Shown here: piece by piece, positions 1-7,148 of the stretch
Numbering within the stretch: position 1 is the first letter of the stretch
Layout: the number at the start of each line of letters is the position of its first letter
Assembly (NCBI GenBank): GCA_038214085.1
Contig: JBBQSF010000073.1
Location: 1 to 15,289 of the forward strand
Source: JBBQSF01 sp038214085
GTDB lineage: Bacteria; Bacteroidota; Bacteroidia; Bacteroidales; CG2-30-32-10
Length of the DNA stretch: 15,289 bases
Direction of reading: 5' to 3'
Notes under the pieces: model-generated
What the model saw: the letters and a program-made list of their open reading frames with translations, nothing else
What the model was told of the DNA's origin: nothing
Databases searched by the model: none
Program-made: the position numbers and the translations under genes

Positions 1-1
1 A

Positions 2-649
2 ATTGATTCGTCCTATTTTCGTGCGACTTTGTACGCAGGCGACTGCTACTGGCTTACAGAAAGGCATGAAGATGCAATAGTTTTTTATAAAAAAGCAGTG
101 GAAATGCAGCCCGGTTTGCTTGAACCACGAAAATTCTTGACGGATGCATACATGAGCACTGAATCGTGGGCGTTGGCGCTGGATGCATGCATTGATGGCA
201 TTTTGGTTTATCCTGATGCTGGAATGTTTACACGGCTCGACAGTATTTCGAAAATGCTAGGAAAAAAGTTCGACAGGCACTGGATGGCACGGCAGAATTC
301 ACTGAATCAGATGCGGGTTGATCAGCTTGAGCTAAAAGAGGAACCCTGGAGTTATTACCGCGATGCCAAATTAAAAATTGAAGAATATTGCGACGAGGCT
401 GGAGTAATCATCAAGCAGAACAAAATTACTACCAAGGATTATCTGGAAACATATAGCTGGGAATATATGCTGCAATACGCCAGTGGCGAGGATTTTGATT
501 TTGCAAAAAAAATGGAGAAGGAAGGCAATCTTGATTGTTATGTTTTTATTTCAATGTTTCACTATTCGGTATACGACCAGTTTGTTGATTTTGTAAGCAA
601 CAATAGGGACAAGGCCAAATATTATATTAAAAATTATTTGATGCAGTAA
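2..649 (+). CDS. TPR-repeat protein, C-terminal part (5' end outside window)
   Basis: The frame is open from base 2 with no stop, so the gene begins upstream of the window; the TTG at 29 is internal. The visible part is about 215 residues. Its first ~60 residues show tetratricopeptide-like helix pairs: a Y-GDCYW stretch, then EDAIVFYKKAVEMQPGLLEP, which fits the TPR pattern of a small residue, an aromatic/tyrosine and a closing proline, followed by a second weaker unit ending in YPDAGMF. The remaining ~140 residues are charged and helix-rich and match no family I recognise. No membrane segment is visible in this part. TPRs generally mediate protein-protein contacts. It converges on the oligopeptide importer operon with a 109-bp gap and is probably unrelated to it. 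The identity of the whole protein cannot be judged without the missing N-terminus. Confidence 0.75.
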   Translation: MDSSYFRATLYAGDCYWLTERHEDAIVFYKKAVEMQPGLLEPRKFLTDAYMSTESWALALDACIDGILVYPDAGMFTRLDSISKMLGKKFDRHWMARQNSLNQMRVDQLELKEEPWSYYRDAKLKIEEYCDEAGVIIKQNKITTKDYLETYSWEYMLQYASGEDFDFAKKMEKEGNLDCYVFISMFHYSVYDQFVDFVSNNRDKAKYYIKNYLMQ

Positions 650-758
650 AAACGCTTTGCTGTCATTTATTGTCAAATAGCTGCGCTGTAATACTTAGTC
701 ATTAGCTTTCGCGTTGTTAATGGTCGAATACTTACGGTAGGAAAAGCTCTGCAGTTAT

Positions 759-2024
759 TTATCCTTTCTGTTTCCCCGCCTTTTCCTGTAACCTGTCGGC
801 GAGTAAATTAAATCCAAGAATTGTTGCAAACAGCGCCAACCCTGGAAAAACAATAAGCCACCATGCTGAAAAATTTTCGCTTCCATCGCTTATAAGGCTT
901 CCCCAAGTTACGATATCCGGTGGTACACCAATTCCTAAGAATGAAAGTCCGGATTCGATAAGTATTACCGAAGGTATTCCGAAAATTATTGCAATAAGTG
1001 CCGGCATAAACACATTTGGAAGTGCATGGCGGAAAAGTATTCTGAAATTTTTAAATCCCAGCGATCTGCAAGCTTCGATAAATCCTGTTTCTTTAATCTT
1101 TAAAACTTCTGCACGAATAATTCTTGAAATGGTAGTCCATGAAGTTAATCCAATTATTGCAATAAGTGTTGCTACCGACGGACGCACAATGGCTGCAATG
1201 GTAATAATTAAAACCATGCGTGGAAAGGATACCATAAGTTCGGTGAGTTTCCCGATAATAAGATCGAGAGGCAATCCTATATTTTTTCTGAAAAATGGAA
1301 TTAAATTTAAGACTTTTCCTGTTTGTGCAAACAACCATAAAATCAAGAAAAAAATAAAAATTTGCAATAAAAATAAAAAGGTATTTCCAACAATTGTTGA
1401 TTGAGATATAAACGAAAAAAATAATTCAGCGGATCGTGATGCATAAAAAAATGCGATAAAAATTCCTGGAATAAGCATGAGTGCGCTGCCACGTGAAATT
1501 TTTAAACCTTTGTCGCCGTAAAAACCAGAAATTGCACCAAGAAAAATTCCTATCAATGCTGCAATCAGCATAGAAAGTAAACCAACCAACAACGAAATGC
1601 GTGCACCGTGAATTATTCCTGCCAATACGTCTTCGCCACGTTTATTTGTTCCTAAAAAATGTCGTGCCAATACTGGAAGTTCAACAATTTCTCCTGTGTC
1701 ATTTTTATAGAATTGTTTATGAAATGGCGAACAGAAATTGGCATTCAGCATATCTGATTTTCCAGGGGAATAGTGAACAGGCGCAGTGTAAATTTCATGC
1801 AGTGGTTCGGGCAAATAATCAAGCTGGGGGTCTTGTATTAAATATTTATTTTCTGAAAGTATCGGAAACACCCATTGACCGTTGCTTTTGGCTGCCAGTG
1901 GCTTCTGGTTCGAAATTATCGGTGCAAAAATAGCCATGGATGTGAGAAATGCCAAAATAACCACAGGCACAAGAAACATTGGCTTCCTGCGGATGTGACT
2001 CTGTATTTTGCGTTTATTTCTCAA
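759..2024 (-). CDS. Oligopeptide/dipeptide-type ABC transporter permease, OppC/DppC-like
   Basis: This is an inner-membrane permease of the peptide/nickel ABC importer family, 421 aa. An N-terminal helix (about 16-36) is followed by a periplasmic stretch (about 40-120), then HFLGTNKRGEDVLAGIIHGA (122-141), the OppC hallmark next to the second helix. The cytoplasmic EAA loop, which couples to the ATPase, is at about 317-337 (EACRSLGF...RHALPN), followed by ESGLSFLGIGVPPD, also typical. Usual OppC length is about 300 aa. The excess comes from the enlarged periplasmic loop and from an insertion at about 175-250 carrying two extra hydrophobic stretches. The start overlaps the end of the upstream permease by 11 bp, so the two are translationally linked. 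It is the last gene of the operon; I see no clear hairpin terminator in 650-758. The substrate cannot be read from the sequence. Confidence 0.93.
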   Translation of the reverse strand: MRNKRKIQSHIRRKPMFLVPVVILAFLTSMAIFAPIISNQKPLAAKSNGQWVFPILSENKYLIQDPQLDYLPEPLHEIYTAPVHYSPGKSDMLNANFCSPFHKQFYKNDTGEIVELPVLARHFLGTNKRGEDVLAGIIHGARISLLVGLLSMLIAALIGIFLGAISGFYGDKGLKISRGSALMLIPGIFIAFFYASRSAELFFSFISQSTIVGNTFLFLLQIFIFFLILWLFAQTGKVLNLIPFFRKNIGLPLDLIIGKLTELMVSFPRMVLIITIAAIVRPSVATLIAIIGLTSWTTISRIIRAEVLKIKETGFIEACRSLGFKNFRILFRHALPNVFMPALIAIIFGIPSVILIESGLSFLGIGVPPDIVTWGSLISDGSENFSAWWLIVFPGLALFATILGFNLLADRLQEKAGKQKG

Positions 2025-3492
2025 TTGTTTTGTATTTAATTCGTGGATCAGCCAAAGCGTAAATCATATCTCCTGCAAGGTATCCGGCCATTGTAAAAAA
2101 AGCGGTAAGCATGAAAACTGCCGTTATTACTGGGAAATCTTTTGCCATGGCTGCATTATAAATTTCAAAACCCAGGCCGGGAATCGAGAACATGGTTTCA
2201 ATGATTACAGAACCGCCGACTGCCAATGGAAAGATATTTACAAAAACGGTAATCAGCGGCAACAAAGCATTTCGGAACGCATGGGTATACATGATTCTAT
2301 TTTCGCTGATTCCCTTGGCTCGTGCGGTGCGGATAAAGTCCATGGGAAGTGTTTCGAGCACCGTTACTTTTGTAATCCGCGATAAAAAAGCGGCAAAGCT
2401 ATATGTGTAGCAAATTACAGGCAGAATCAAGTAGGGCATTGTGATGAATAATTTTTCAAAAATGGTACTGTTTTCGGGGAATCCATGCGGAGGCATAACG
2501 CCTGAAGCCGGAAGTATTGGAAAAACATCGGGATTTGCAAAAAGCATAAGCAGCAGCAAACCCATCCAGAAAACAGGAACGGCGTACAAAAGGTAAAACG
2601 AATACGAAAGAAATGTATCGGTTTTTGAATTGTTCTTTTTTGCCATAATTAAACCCAGCGGAATGCTGATTAAATAAGCAATCAGAATGGAAAATAGTGC
2701 AAGAATAAACGACCATTTCATTTTTGGCAACAGAAGTTCCCACACCGGTTGTTTATTGCGGTATGATATTCCAAGGTCGCCATGCAGCAAGCCTTTCTGT
2801 TTGTATGTTTCCTGAATTTCATTTCGCGAATCGCCAAAAAGCCATAAATGGAATTGGTTTGGAAAATGAAATGAAAGTGTTGGAATATAGTTTTTCCACT
2901 TGCAAGGATTTTGCTGCAATGACTGATGCGCAGTTAAAATAGCATTGATTTGTGTTTTGATATCCACATCACAAAGAGCAGATGATTGGAATCTGCCGAG
3001 ATCATTCAGAAACCGGTCAATGGAAGCTGAATACGTTTCATTTAAAAGGTTTTTAACTGTGAGGAATATATTGTTTCTGAATTCAACTATGGAATCGGAC
3101 AATGAATCAGTATTGCTAAAAAGCAACGTGTTTTCAAGTGTTTTGAGCTGAAGGTAATATGCACTTACCAAAGGCCAGTTTCCTGAAGTTTTGATCAGCG
3201 CAGCCAGCATTTTTTGTTCATTATTTTCTGTTATTCGCTCAAGCGTATCGGGCTCTGCAAGGCTGGTAATGCTGAAATAAAAAATGGGAAGATCAAGACC
3301 GGTCTGATGTTTAATAATTTTTTTTTGTTGCAGAATCTGAGCCGGATCTGGTTTAGCTTTATTTTGCGAAAAATCAAAAATGCGATTCAGGGGATCCGTT
3401 CCGGAAGAAGCGTTGATAATGAACGAAACCAGCACCACTCCAAGCACAGCAGGAATTATCAGAAAAAGTCTTTTAATAAAATAAACCCCCAT
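2014..3492 (-). CDS. Oligopeptide/dipeptide-type ABC transporter permease, OppB/DppB-like
   Basis: This is the inner-membrane partner permease, 492 aa. The first helix (about 7-27, YFIKRLFLIIPAVLGVVLVS) is the standard OppB start. GDLGISYRNKQPV (238-250) precedes helix 2, as in OppB/DppB. The EAA loop lies at about 385-412 (DFIRTARAKGISENRI...HAFRNALLP), and GSVIIETMFSIPGLG (427-441) is a further family signature. OppB proteins are usually 305-340 aa. Here a soluble insertion of roughly 140 residues (about 75-215) sits in the first periplasmic loop and matches nothing I recognise. The gene lies 5 bp after the binding-protein gene and overlaps the next permease by 11 bp, giving a tight operon. 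The family would normally work with two ATPases (OppD/OppF), which must be encoded elsewhere. Confidence 0.93.
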   Translation of the reverse strand: MGVYFIKRLFLIIPAVLGVVLVSFIINASSGTDPLNRIFDFSQNKAKPDPAQILQQKKIIKHQTGLDLPIFYFSITSLAEPDTLERITENNEQKMLAALIKTSGNWPLVSAYYLQLKTLENTLLFSNTDSLSDSIVEFRNNIFLTVKNLLNETYSASIDRFLNDLGRFQSSALCDVDIKTQINAILTAHQSLQQNPCKWKNYIPTLSFHFPNQFHLWLFGDSRNEIQETYKQKGLLHGDLGISYRNKQPVWELLLPKMKWSFILALFSILIAYLISIPLGLIMAKKNNSKTDTFLSYSFYLLYAVPVFWMGLLLLMLFANPDVFPILPASGVMPPHGFPENSTIFEKLFITMPYLILPVICYTYSFAAFLSRITKVTVLETLPMDFIRTARAKGISENRIMYTHAFRNALLPLITVFVNIFPLAVGGSVIIETMFSIPGLGFEIYNAAMAKDFPVITAVFMLTAFFTMAGYLAGDMIYALADPRIKYKTIEK

Positions 3493-3497
3493 AATTG

Positions 3498-5372
3498 TTA
3501 GTCGTGCGACATTTGTTTGTATACTACGCCATTAGTATTGTAAAGCAATTTCAATGTGTTGGCTAAAACCGAAGGCGTTTCAAAATACATGTTTGCATTT
3601 CCGAATCTTTTATGAACAATCACTTTCCTGACGCCGGTTTTAATAAAAACATAAGGTTGTTCATCGTAAACCATTTGTTGAAAGCGCTTAACCATAGGGA
3701 TTCGCAGCGAATCAACAATACAGTATTTTATCGAATCGATGAGCGCATCCGAAGTTTTATCCCCAAAGCCGGTAAAGTTAGAACCATTAGAAATCCATGA
3801 CGAAGTATGCCACAGTTGCGTGAAATCGTCGGGTAGGGAATTGCCGCCCCATGCAGAAAGCAGTGCATCAAATTCGTGTTTCTGTGCATTGGCAAACATC
3901 ATTTGCATGTCTTCGGGTACCAATACTACATTTATTCCTGCATCCAGCATTGATTCTTTGATCAGCAAGGCAATGTCTTTCCATGTTGGCGTGGTATTCA
4001 TGTATTCAAGTTCAAATTCAAATGGCGTGTTTTTTCCATCAATTTGTTTTTCAATAATTTTATCGCCGTCGAGATCTTTCCAACCTTCTGATTCCAAAAG
4101 CTTTTGCGCCGCTTTTAAGTTGTATTGAACCGGTTTGAGTTCTGTATTGAATTCCGGTTTTAGCGAAGAAACAGGACCAACAACACGCTTTGATTTCCCC
4201 TGATCCACAAGCGCAATAATATCATCCACGGGAACAAGCATGGCAATGGCTTTTCTGACATTTTTGCTGGTGAAAAGTTTTTTCTGCTTTATGCCATCGG
4301 GCTTCATGTTCAGCGCCATATAAGTGTAATTGTATGTCTGCAAAAAACCAAAATGATAATTCCTGATAAAATCCGCATTTTCGGAAAGTTCTGTTAAACT
4401 GCGCGTGTCAATGGATGCAGTTACATCATAAGTTTGCGATTTGAATTCCAGCTTTTGTGAGTTGGCATCTCTGTTTATCACAAAAATTATTTTTTCAGGC
4501 AAAGCAAAATCACTTATTTGCAGCATATTTGAAGCAGTGCTCCAGTAATTTTTTTTCTTAACAAGCGTTATGGATATTCCATCTTTCCATTCGCTCACAG
4601 CATAAGGGCCAAGTCCGCTGATTAGTTCTGGCTTTCTGCCGTAATCAGGATTGTTGAAACTATTGGCCCACTTTTTTAATTTCTCGTTATTTTTTTTGTC
4701 CGAATCGGGTTCACTCAATTGCGCAAATGTATATTGAGAAAGAATATTTTCAGGGTCGAAAATACTTTTCTGAATAACAGGAAAGTCAGTAAGAAAAGCA
4801 ATATTTTGAATATATTTTTTCTTCATTACTAAAGTGAACTTTAATGGATTTCCTTTGTAAGTAATGATATTGCTTATGTTTGTAAGGTATGGTTTAAATG
4901 CAGCATTGTCGGTATAGGCGCACAGGTATGCTTTAAAAGAAAAAACAATGTCTTCAGCATTAACGCAGGAACCATTGTCCCATTTTGCTTGTTTGCGCAG
5001 TAGGTAGGTATAAGATAAACCGTCGGTGGATATTTTTGGCATGGAATCGGCCATATCAGGGCAGAGTGTGAGGGTTGCAATATCAGTAATTACAACGAAT
5101 TTATGAATCAATGAAAAAACCAACGAACGTTCTGCCGAAATTCCATTTGCAGGATGTAAATTATCGGGCTCGGCCATCACATGAAACACCACCGTATTTT
5201 TTTTCGACCAGTCGGAATAAAAAGTGGTGGCATCAGTGTTTTTGAGAAAGCGAAGGGAATCAGTGACTGCGGTTTGTTTCTTTTTGTCTGAAAAACTACA
5301 GGAACATAAAATGCATAAACCGACAAGGAAAATCGAGGAAATTGGATTGCTGATTTTTTTTGTAATTATCAT
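3498..5372 (-). CDS. Peptide-type ABC transporter substrate-binding lipoprotein (SBP family 5)
   Basis: This is the extracytoplasmic binding protein of the importer, about 624 aa. It starts with a lipoprotein signal peptide (MIITKKISNPISSIFLVGLC) and a lipobox LCSC; the mature N-terminus would be a lipidated Cys. Family-5 features follow: HPANGISAERSLVFSLIHKF near the start, LSYTYLLRKQAKWDNGSCVN and AEDIVFSFKAY, then KNVRKAIAMLVPVDDI, and late in the protein AWGGNSLPDDFTQLWHTSSW. A TTG at 5391-5393 would add seven residues. I prefer the ATG at 5370-5372 because it gives a clean signal peptide and because a candidate -7 box lies at 5391-5398. It is the first gene of the three-gene minus-strand operon. 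Relatives bind di- or oligopeptides, nickel chelates or other small solutes; which one cannot be decided here. Confidence 0.9.
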   Translation of the reverse strand: MIITKKISNPISSIFLVGLCILCSCSFSDKKKQTAVTDSLRFLKNTDATTFYSDWSKKNTVVFHVMAEPDNLHPANGISAERSLVFSLIHKFVVITDIATLTLCPDMADSMPKISTDGLSYTYLLRKQAKWDNGSCVNAEDIVFSFKAYLCAYTDNAAFKPYLTNISNIITYKGNPLKFTLVMKKKYIQNIAFLTDFPVIQKSIFDPENILSQYTFAQLSEPDSDKKNNEKLKKWANSFNNPDYGRKPELISGLGPYAVSEWKDGISITLVKKKNYWSTASNMLQISDFALPEKIIFVINRDANSQKLEFKSQTYDVTASIDTRSLTELSENADFIRNYHFGFLQTYNYTYMALNMKPDGIKQKKLFTSKNVRKAIAMLVPVDDIIALVDQGKSKRVVGPVSSLKPEFNTELKPVQYNLKAAQKLLESEGWKDLDGDKIIEKQIDGKNTPFEFELEYMNTTPTWKDIALLIKESMLDAGINVVLVPEDMQMMFANAQKHEFDALLSAWGGNSLPDDFTQLWHTSSWISNGSNFTGFGDKTSDALIDSIKYCIVDSLRIPMVKRFQQMVYDEQPYVFIKTGVRKVIVHKRFGNANMYFETPSVLANTLKLLYNTNGVVYKQMSHD

Positions 5373-5390
5373 ATTTTTAGTAAAGCATGA

Positions 5391-5398
5391 CAAATATA
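5391..5398 (-). promoter_or_regulatory. Candidate -7 element of the oligopeptide importer operon
   Basis: On the minus strand the sequence reads TATATTTG, matching the Bacteroidota TAnnTTTG -7 consensus, about 18 bp before the ATG at 5372. Transcription would then start close to the ATG, giving a very short leader. No TTG -33 element is visible at the expected distance, so support is modest. Confidence 0.35.
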
Positions 5399-5602
5399 AT
5401 CTAAATCAGAATTATTTTACCTAATAAAAATCAATATAAAGGATTAGTATTCCAAAAGCATCAATAATAAACACCATTGCGCTTATTTCCCTGAATTTTT
5501 CATTCATTATTTTTAAAAATGTGAACATTAAAACAAGTAAATTTTTGTTATATGATTTTTTTTTAAATACATTTGAGGCTGAATTTTTAATTTTCATATC
5601 AC

Positions 5603-5843
5603 TGTTGTCCGATAAAAAAAAAGGAAATGTGTGAAATATCAAGTTAAATAAGGTATCTATGGATTTTGTAAAAACAAAGGGTTGGTTTTAATAGTTTTGA
5701 TGAATTGAATTTTATCAATTTATTTTGCCTCTGTCCTAAAGGATGTAAATTGCTAAAAATCAATTCATCCTTCAGGAATGAGGCAAAGGAAGAAAATGAA
5801 AAATTTACATCCTTTTGCTTGTAAAATATTTTATCGGACAACA
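5603..5843. mobile_element. MITE-like IS derivative with 15-bp perfect terminal inverted repeats
   Basis: The element is bounded by TGTTGTCCGATAAAA (5603-5617) and its exact reverse complement (5829-5843), 241 bp in all. It holds no credible coding sequence. Its first ~140 bp align with the segment starting at 15152 (same TGTTGTCCGATAAAA, then shared TTTTGTAAAAACAA, TTTATCAATTTATTTTGCCT and CTGTCCT blocks), so it looks like a short non-autonomous relative or deletion product of a larger IS-like element. I cannot name the IS family. No obvious target-site duplication is visible. The flanking bases 5399-5602 are AT-rich with no gene I can support. Confidence 0.6.
5726..5785. repeat. Long imperfect hairpin inside the MITE-like element
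   Basis: The arm TGCCTCTGTCCTAAAGGATG (5726-5745) pairs with CATCCTTCAGGAATGAGGCA (5766-5785) with only a few mismatches, and AATTG/CAATT extends the stem inwards. A second inverted pair, AAAGGATGTAAATT (around 5738-5751) with AATTTACATCCTTT (around 5802-5815), competes with the first, so two alternative folds are possible. It may have no role beyond the element itself. Confidence 0.6.
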
Positions 5844-5848
5844 ATGAA

Positions 5849-5874
5849 TTTTTATATAAAATTTCAACAGTTTC
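5849..5874 (-). repeat. Orphan IS/MITE end (GAAACTGTTGAAATTTTATA type)
   Basis: Read on the minus strand this is GAAACTGTTGAAATTTTATA, followed outwards by TTA (5875-5877 on the plus strand). It is nearly the same as the right end of the element at 14957-15145 (GAAACAGTTTAAATTTTATA). No matching left end lies nearby. It abuts the TGTTGTCCG-bounded element here, as its relative does near 15150. Bases 5878-6033 beyond it are AT-rich with no gene. Confidence 0.5.
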
Positions 5875-6033
5875 TTAACCCGAACTCAGATTATTAATAA
5901 AATAAACGTTCATTTTTTTAGCAAAAAACTGATATTGAATTTCTTGAAATTATATCTTATTCTGATAAACTTTCTGAAATGAATATTTACTGTTTTATCA
6001 ACGAAAAAATAAAATTCATAATGCGCTAAAAGA

Positions 6034-6100
6034 TGTGTGAACTATGTAACATATTTCCAAGATTGTGTAACATATATCTCTCCCTAACCATTTAATTTTG
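6034..6100 (+). promoter_or_regulatory. Conserved stress-type promoter module, copy 1
   Basis: TGTGTGA-N3-ATGTAAC occupies 6034-6050. After 13 bp comes TGTGTAAC (6064-6071), and after 21 bp TAATTTTG (6093-6100), a match to the TAnnTTTG -7 element. The same boxes with the same spacings recur at 8275, 10601 and 11146. The second box sits at the -33 position and no TTG is present there, which suggests an activator-dependent promoter. Transcription would start near 6105, giving a leader of about 240 nt before the gene at 6349. Confidence 0.75.
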
Positions 6101-6348
6101 TATCCTGATTAATCTTTTCTTTTACTTAGATAAACTAACGACAATTTACCATCAAAAGAATCTTCCATCATACAATATCAATTAAACCGTAGCGTGGAAT
6201 TAAGTTTTGAAAACCAAATTATAGGAGGACTTAAATAAAGAATAAATGAGTTTAACCAAGGGTATTTCTTCCCTTCAAAAATAATTATTGAGATATCCTT
6301 AGCTAATCTTTAAAACAAAAATATCACTGATCATTAATACAAAATAAC
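6101..6348 (+). other. Long untranslated leader with a minor ORF
   Basis: This stretch between the copy-1 promoter and the first gene has no sizeable coding sequence. It contains AGGAGGA (6223-6229), unusual in this window where Shine-Dalgarno sequences are mostly absent. A 12-codon reading frame (ATG 6246 to stop 6284, MSLTKGISSLQK) follows 16 bp later, spanning a short AAGGG/CCCTT hairpin (6258-6275). Whether the mini-ORF is translated or regulatory is unknown; no riboswitch family is recognised. Confidence 0.35.
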
Positions 6349-6534
6349 ATGAACAATCTCCTTTATCTTATCACTTTAATTCTGGCTATCATATGGGCAA
6401 CAGGCTTTTTTATATATGATGCCAATGGCATGATACATATTCTGCTCATTATTGCGTTTTTACCAATATTGGCGCGCGTTATAAGAGGAAGAGATCTGTT
6501 TGACTCAAAAAATAAATCACAAACTAAATTCTAA
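6349..6534 (+). CDS. lmo0937/DUF5670-type mini membrane protein, copy A
   Basis: This is a 61-aa protein made of two hydrophobic segments: about 2-22 (LLYLITLILAIIWATGFFIY) and about 29-45 (GMIHILLIIAFLPILARVIR), with a basic RVIRGRD after the second. The layout NxLLYxI...IWxxGFF...GxIHILLIIA is that of the small lmo0937-family (DUF5670) inner-membrane proteins, a family of unknown function known from many bacteria. A paralogue of 54 aa is encoded at 11480-11644; the two share the same core. It is the first gene of a unit driven by promoter copy 1 and lies 12 bp before an outer-membrane barrel gene, the same order as at the second copy. Its family link is firm by pattern; its molecular role is unknown. 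Confidence 0.82.
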   Translation: MNNLLYLITLILAIIWATGFFIYDANGMIHILLIIAFLPILARVIRGRDLFDSKNKSQTKF

Positions 6535-6546
6535 AACTAAAAAATC

Positions 6547-7047
6547 ATGAAAAAATTAATTCTCGCACTGGGTTTCGCACTTGTTACAACATTTTCGTTT
6601 AGCCAAAGCCCATTGCCATTAGGCAAAGCACAACTCAATCTTGGTGTTGGATTATCCGGATGGGGTATTCCTGTTTATATCGGGTTTGATTACAGTGTAC
6701 ACAAAGATATTACACTTGGGGCAGAATTTTCTTATCGTTCGTACCGCGAACATTGGAAAGATAATTACTATCATCATGGCATTATGGGATTTTCAGGCAA
6801 TGCAAATTATCATTTTAATTCTGTTCTTGGTATTCCTCAAAACTGGGATTTTTATGCTGGTTTAAATTTAGGATTCTATTCTTGGTCATCGCCTAATGAT
6901 TATTATGGTGATCATACTTCTGGACTAGGCTTAGGCGGTCAAATTGGCGGCAGATATTACTTCTCCGACAAAATTGGAATCAACCTTGAATTTGGCGGCG
7001 GAAATGCTTTTTCGGAAGGTAAATTCGGGTTGACTTTTAAATTATAA
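6547..7047 (+). CDS. Small outer-membrane beta-barrel protein, copy A
   Basis: The product is 166 aa. A signal peptide (MKKLILALGFALVTTFSFSQ, cleavage after about residue 20) is followed by alternating polar/hydrophobic strands rich in Gly, Tyr and Trp: LNLGVGLSGWGIPVYIGFDY, ITLGAEFSYRSY, WDFYAGLNLGFYSW, SGLGLGGQIGGRYYFSDKIG, INLEFGGGNAFSEGKFGLTF. The sequence ends on a strand with a penultimate Lys and final Leu. This is the usual look of an eight-stranded OMP_b-brl type barrel; no enzymatic motif is seen. It is probably co-transcribed with the mini membrane gene 12 bp upstream and ends just before a strong terminator. A second barrel (11676-12320) occupies the same place in the duplicated unit, but the two proteins share little besides fold type. 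Confidence 0.82.
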   Translation: MKKLILALGFALVTTFSFSQSPLPLGKAQLNLGVGLSGWGIPVYIGFDYSVHKDITLGAEFSYRSYREHWKDNYYHHGIMGFSGNANYHFNSVLGIPQNWDFYAGLNLGFYSWSSPNDYYGDHTSGLGLGGQIGGRYYFSDKIGINLEFGGGNAFSEGKFGLTFKL

Positions 7048-7067
7048 ATTCAGAATTTTTGATTTTT

Positions 7068-7105
7068 AAAAAAGGAGGACTGACCAAAAGGTTGTCCTCT
7101 TTTTT
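7068..7105 (+). terminator. Rho-independent terminator after the barrel gene
   Basis: A run of A (7068-7073), then GAGGAC (7075-7080), a 13-nt loop, GTCCTC (7094-7099) and six T (7100-7105). The A and T runs extend the stem. It lies 20 bp after the barrel stop codon and 43 bp before the ATG of the BrkB gene, so downstream expression needs read-through or its own promoter. Confidence 0.75.
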
Positions 7106-7148
7106 AAGTTGTTTAAAAATAAGTCATTTACCCTATTTAAAATTAAAA

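Noticed and set aside
1129..4128. Several plus-strand frames of 60-130 codons antisense to the opp genes
   Set aside because: They are shadows of strongly supported genes on the minus strand, with unlikely compositions.
5629..5645. TGTGTGA within the IS derivative, like the first box of the promoter module
   Set aside because: It is not followed by ATGTAAC, a second box at 13 bp or a -7 element at the right spacing.
5421..5844. Two minus-strand frames of 66-73 codons between the opp operon and copy-1 promoter
   Set aside because: They are AT-rich (Phe/Lys/Asn-dominated), have no recognisable features, and the second lies inside the inverted-repeat element.
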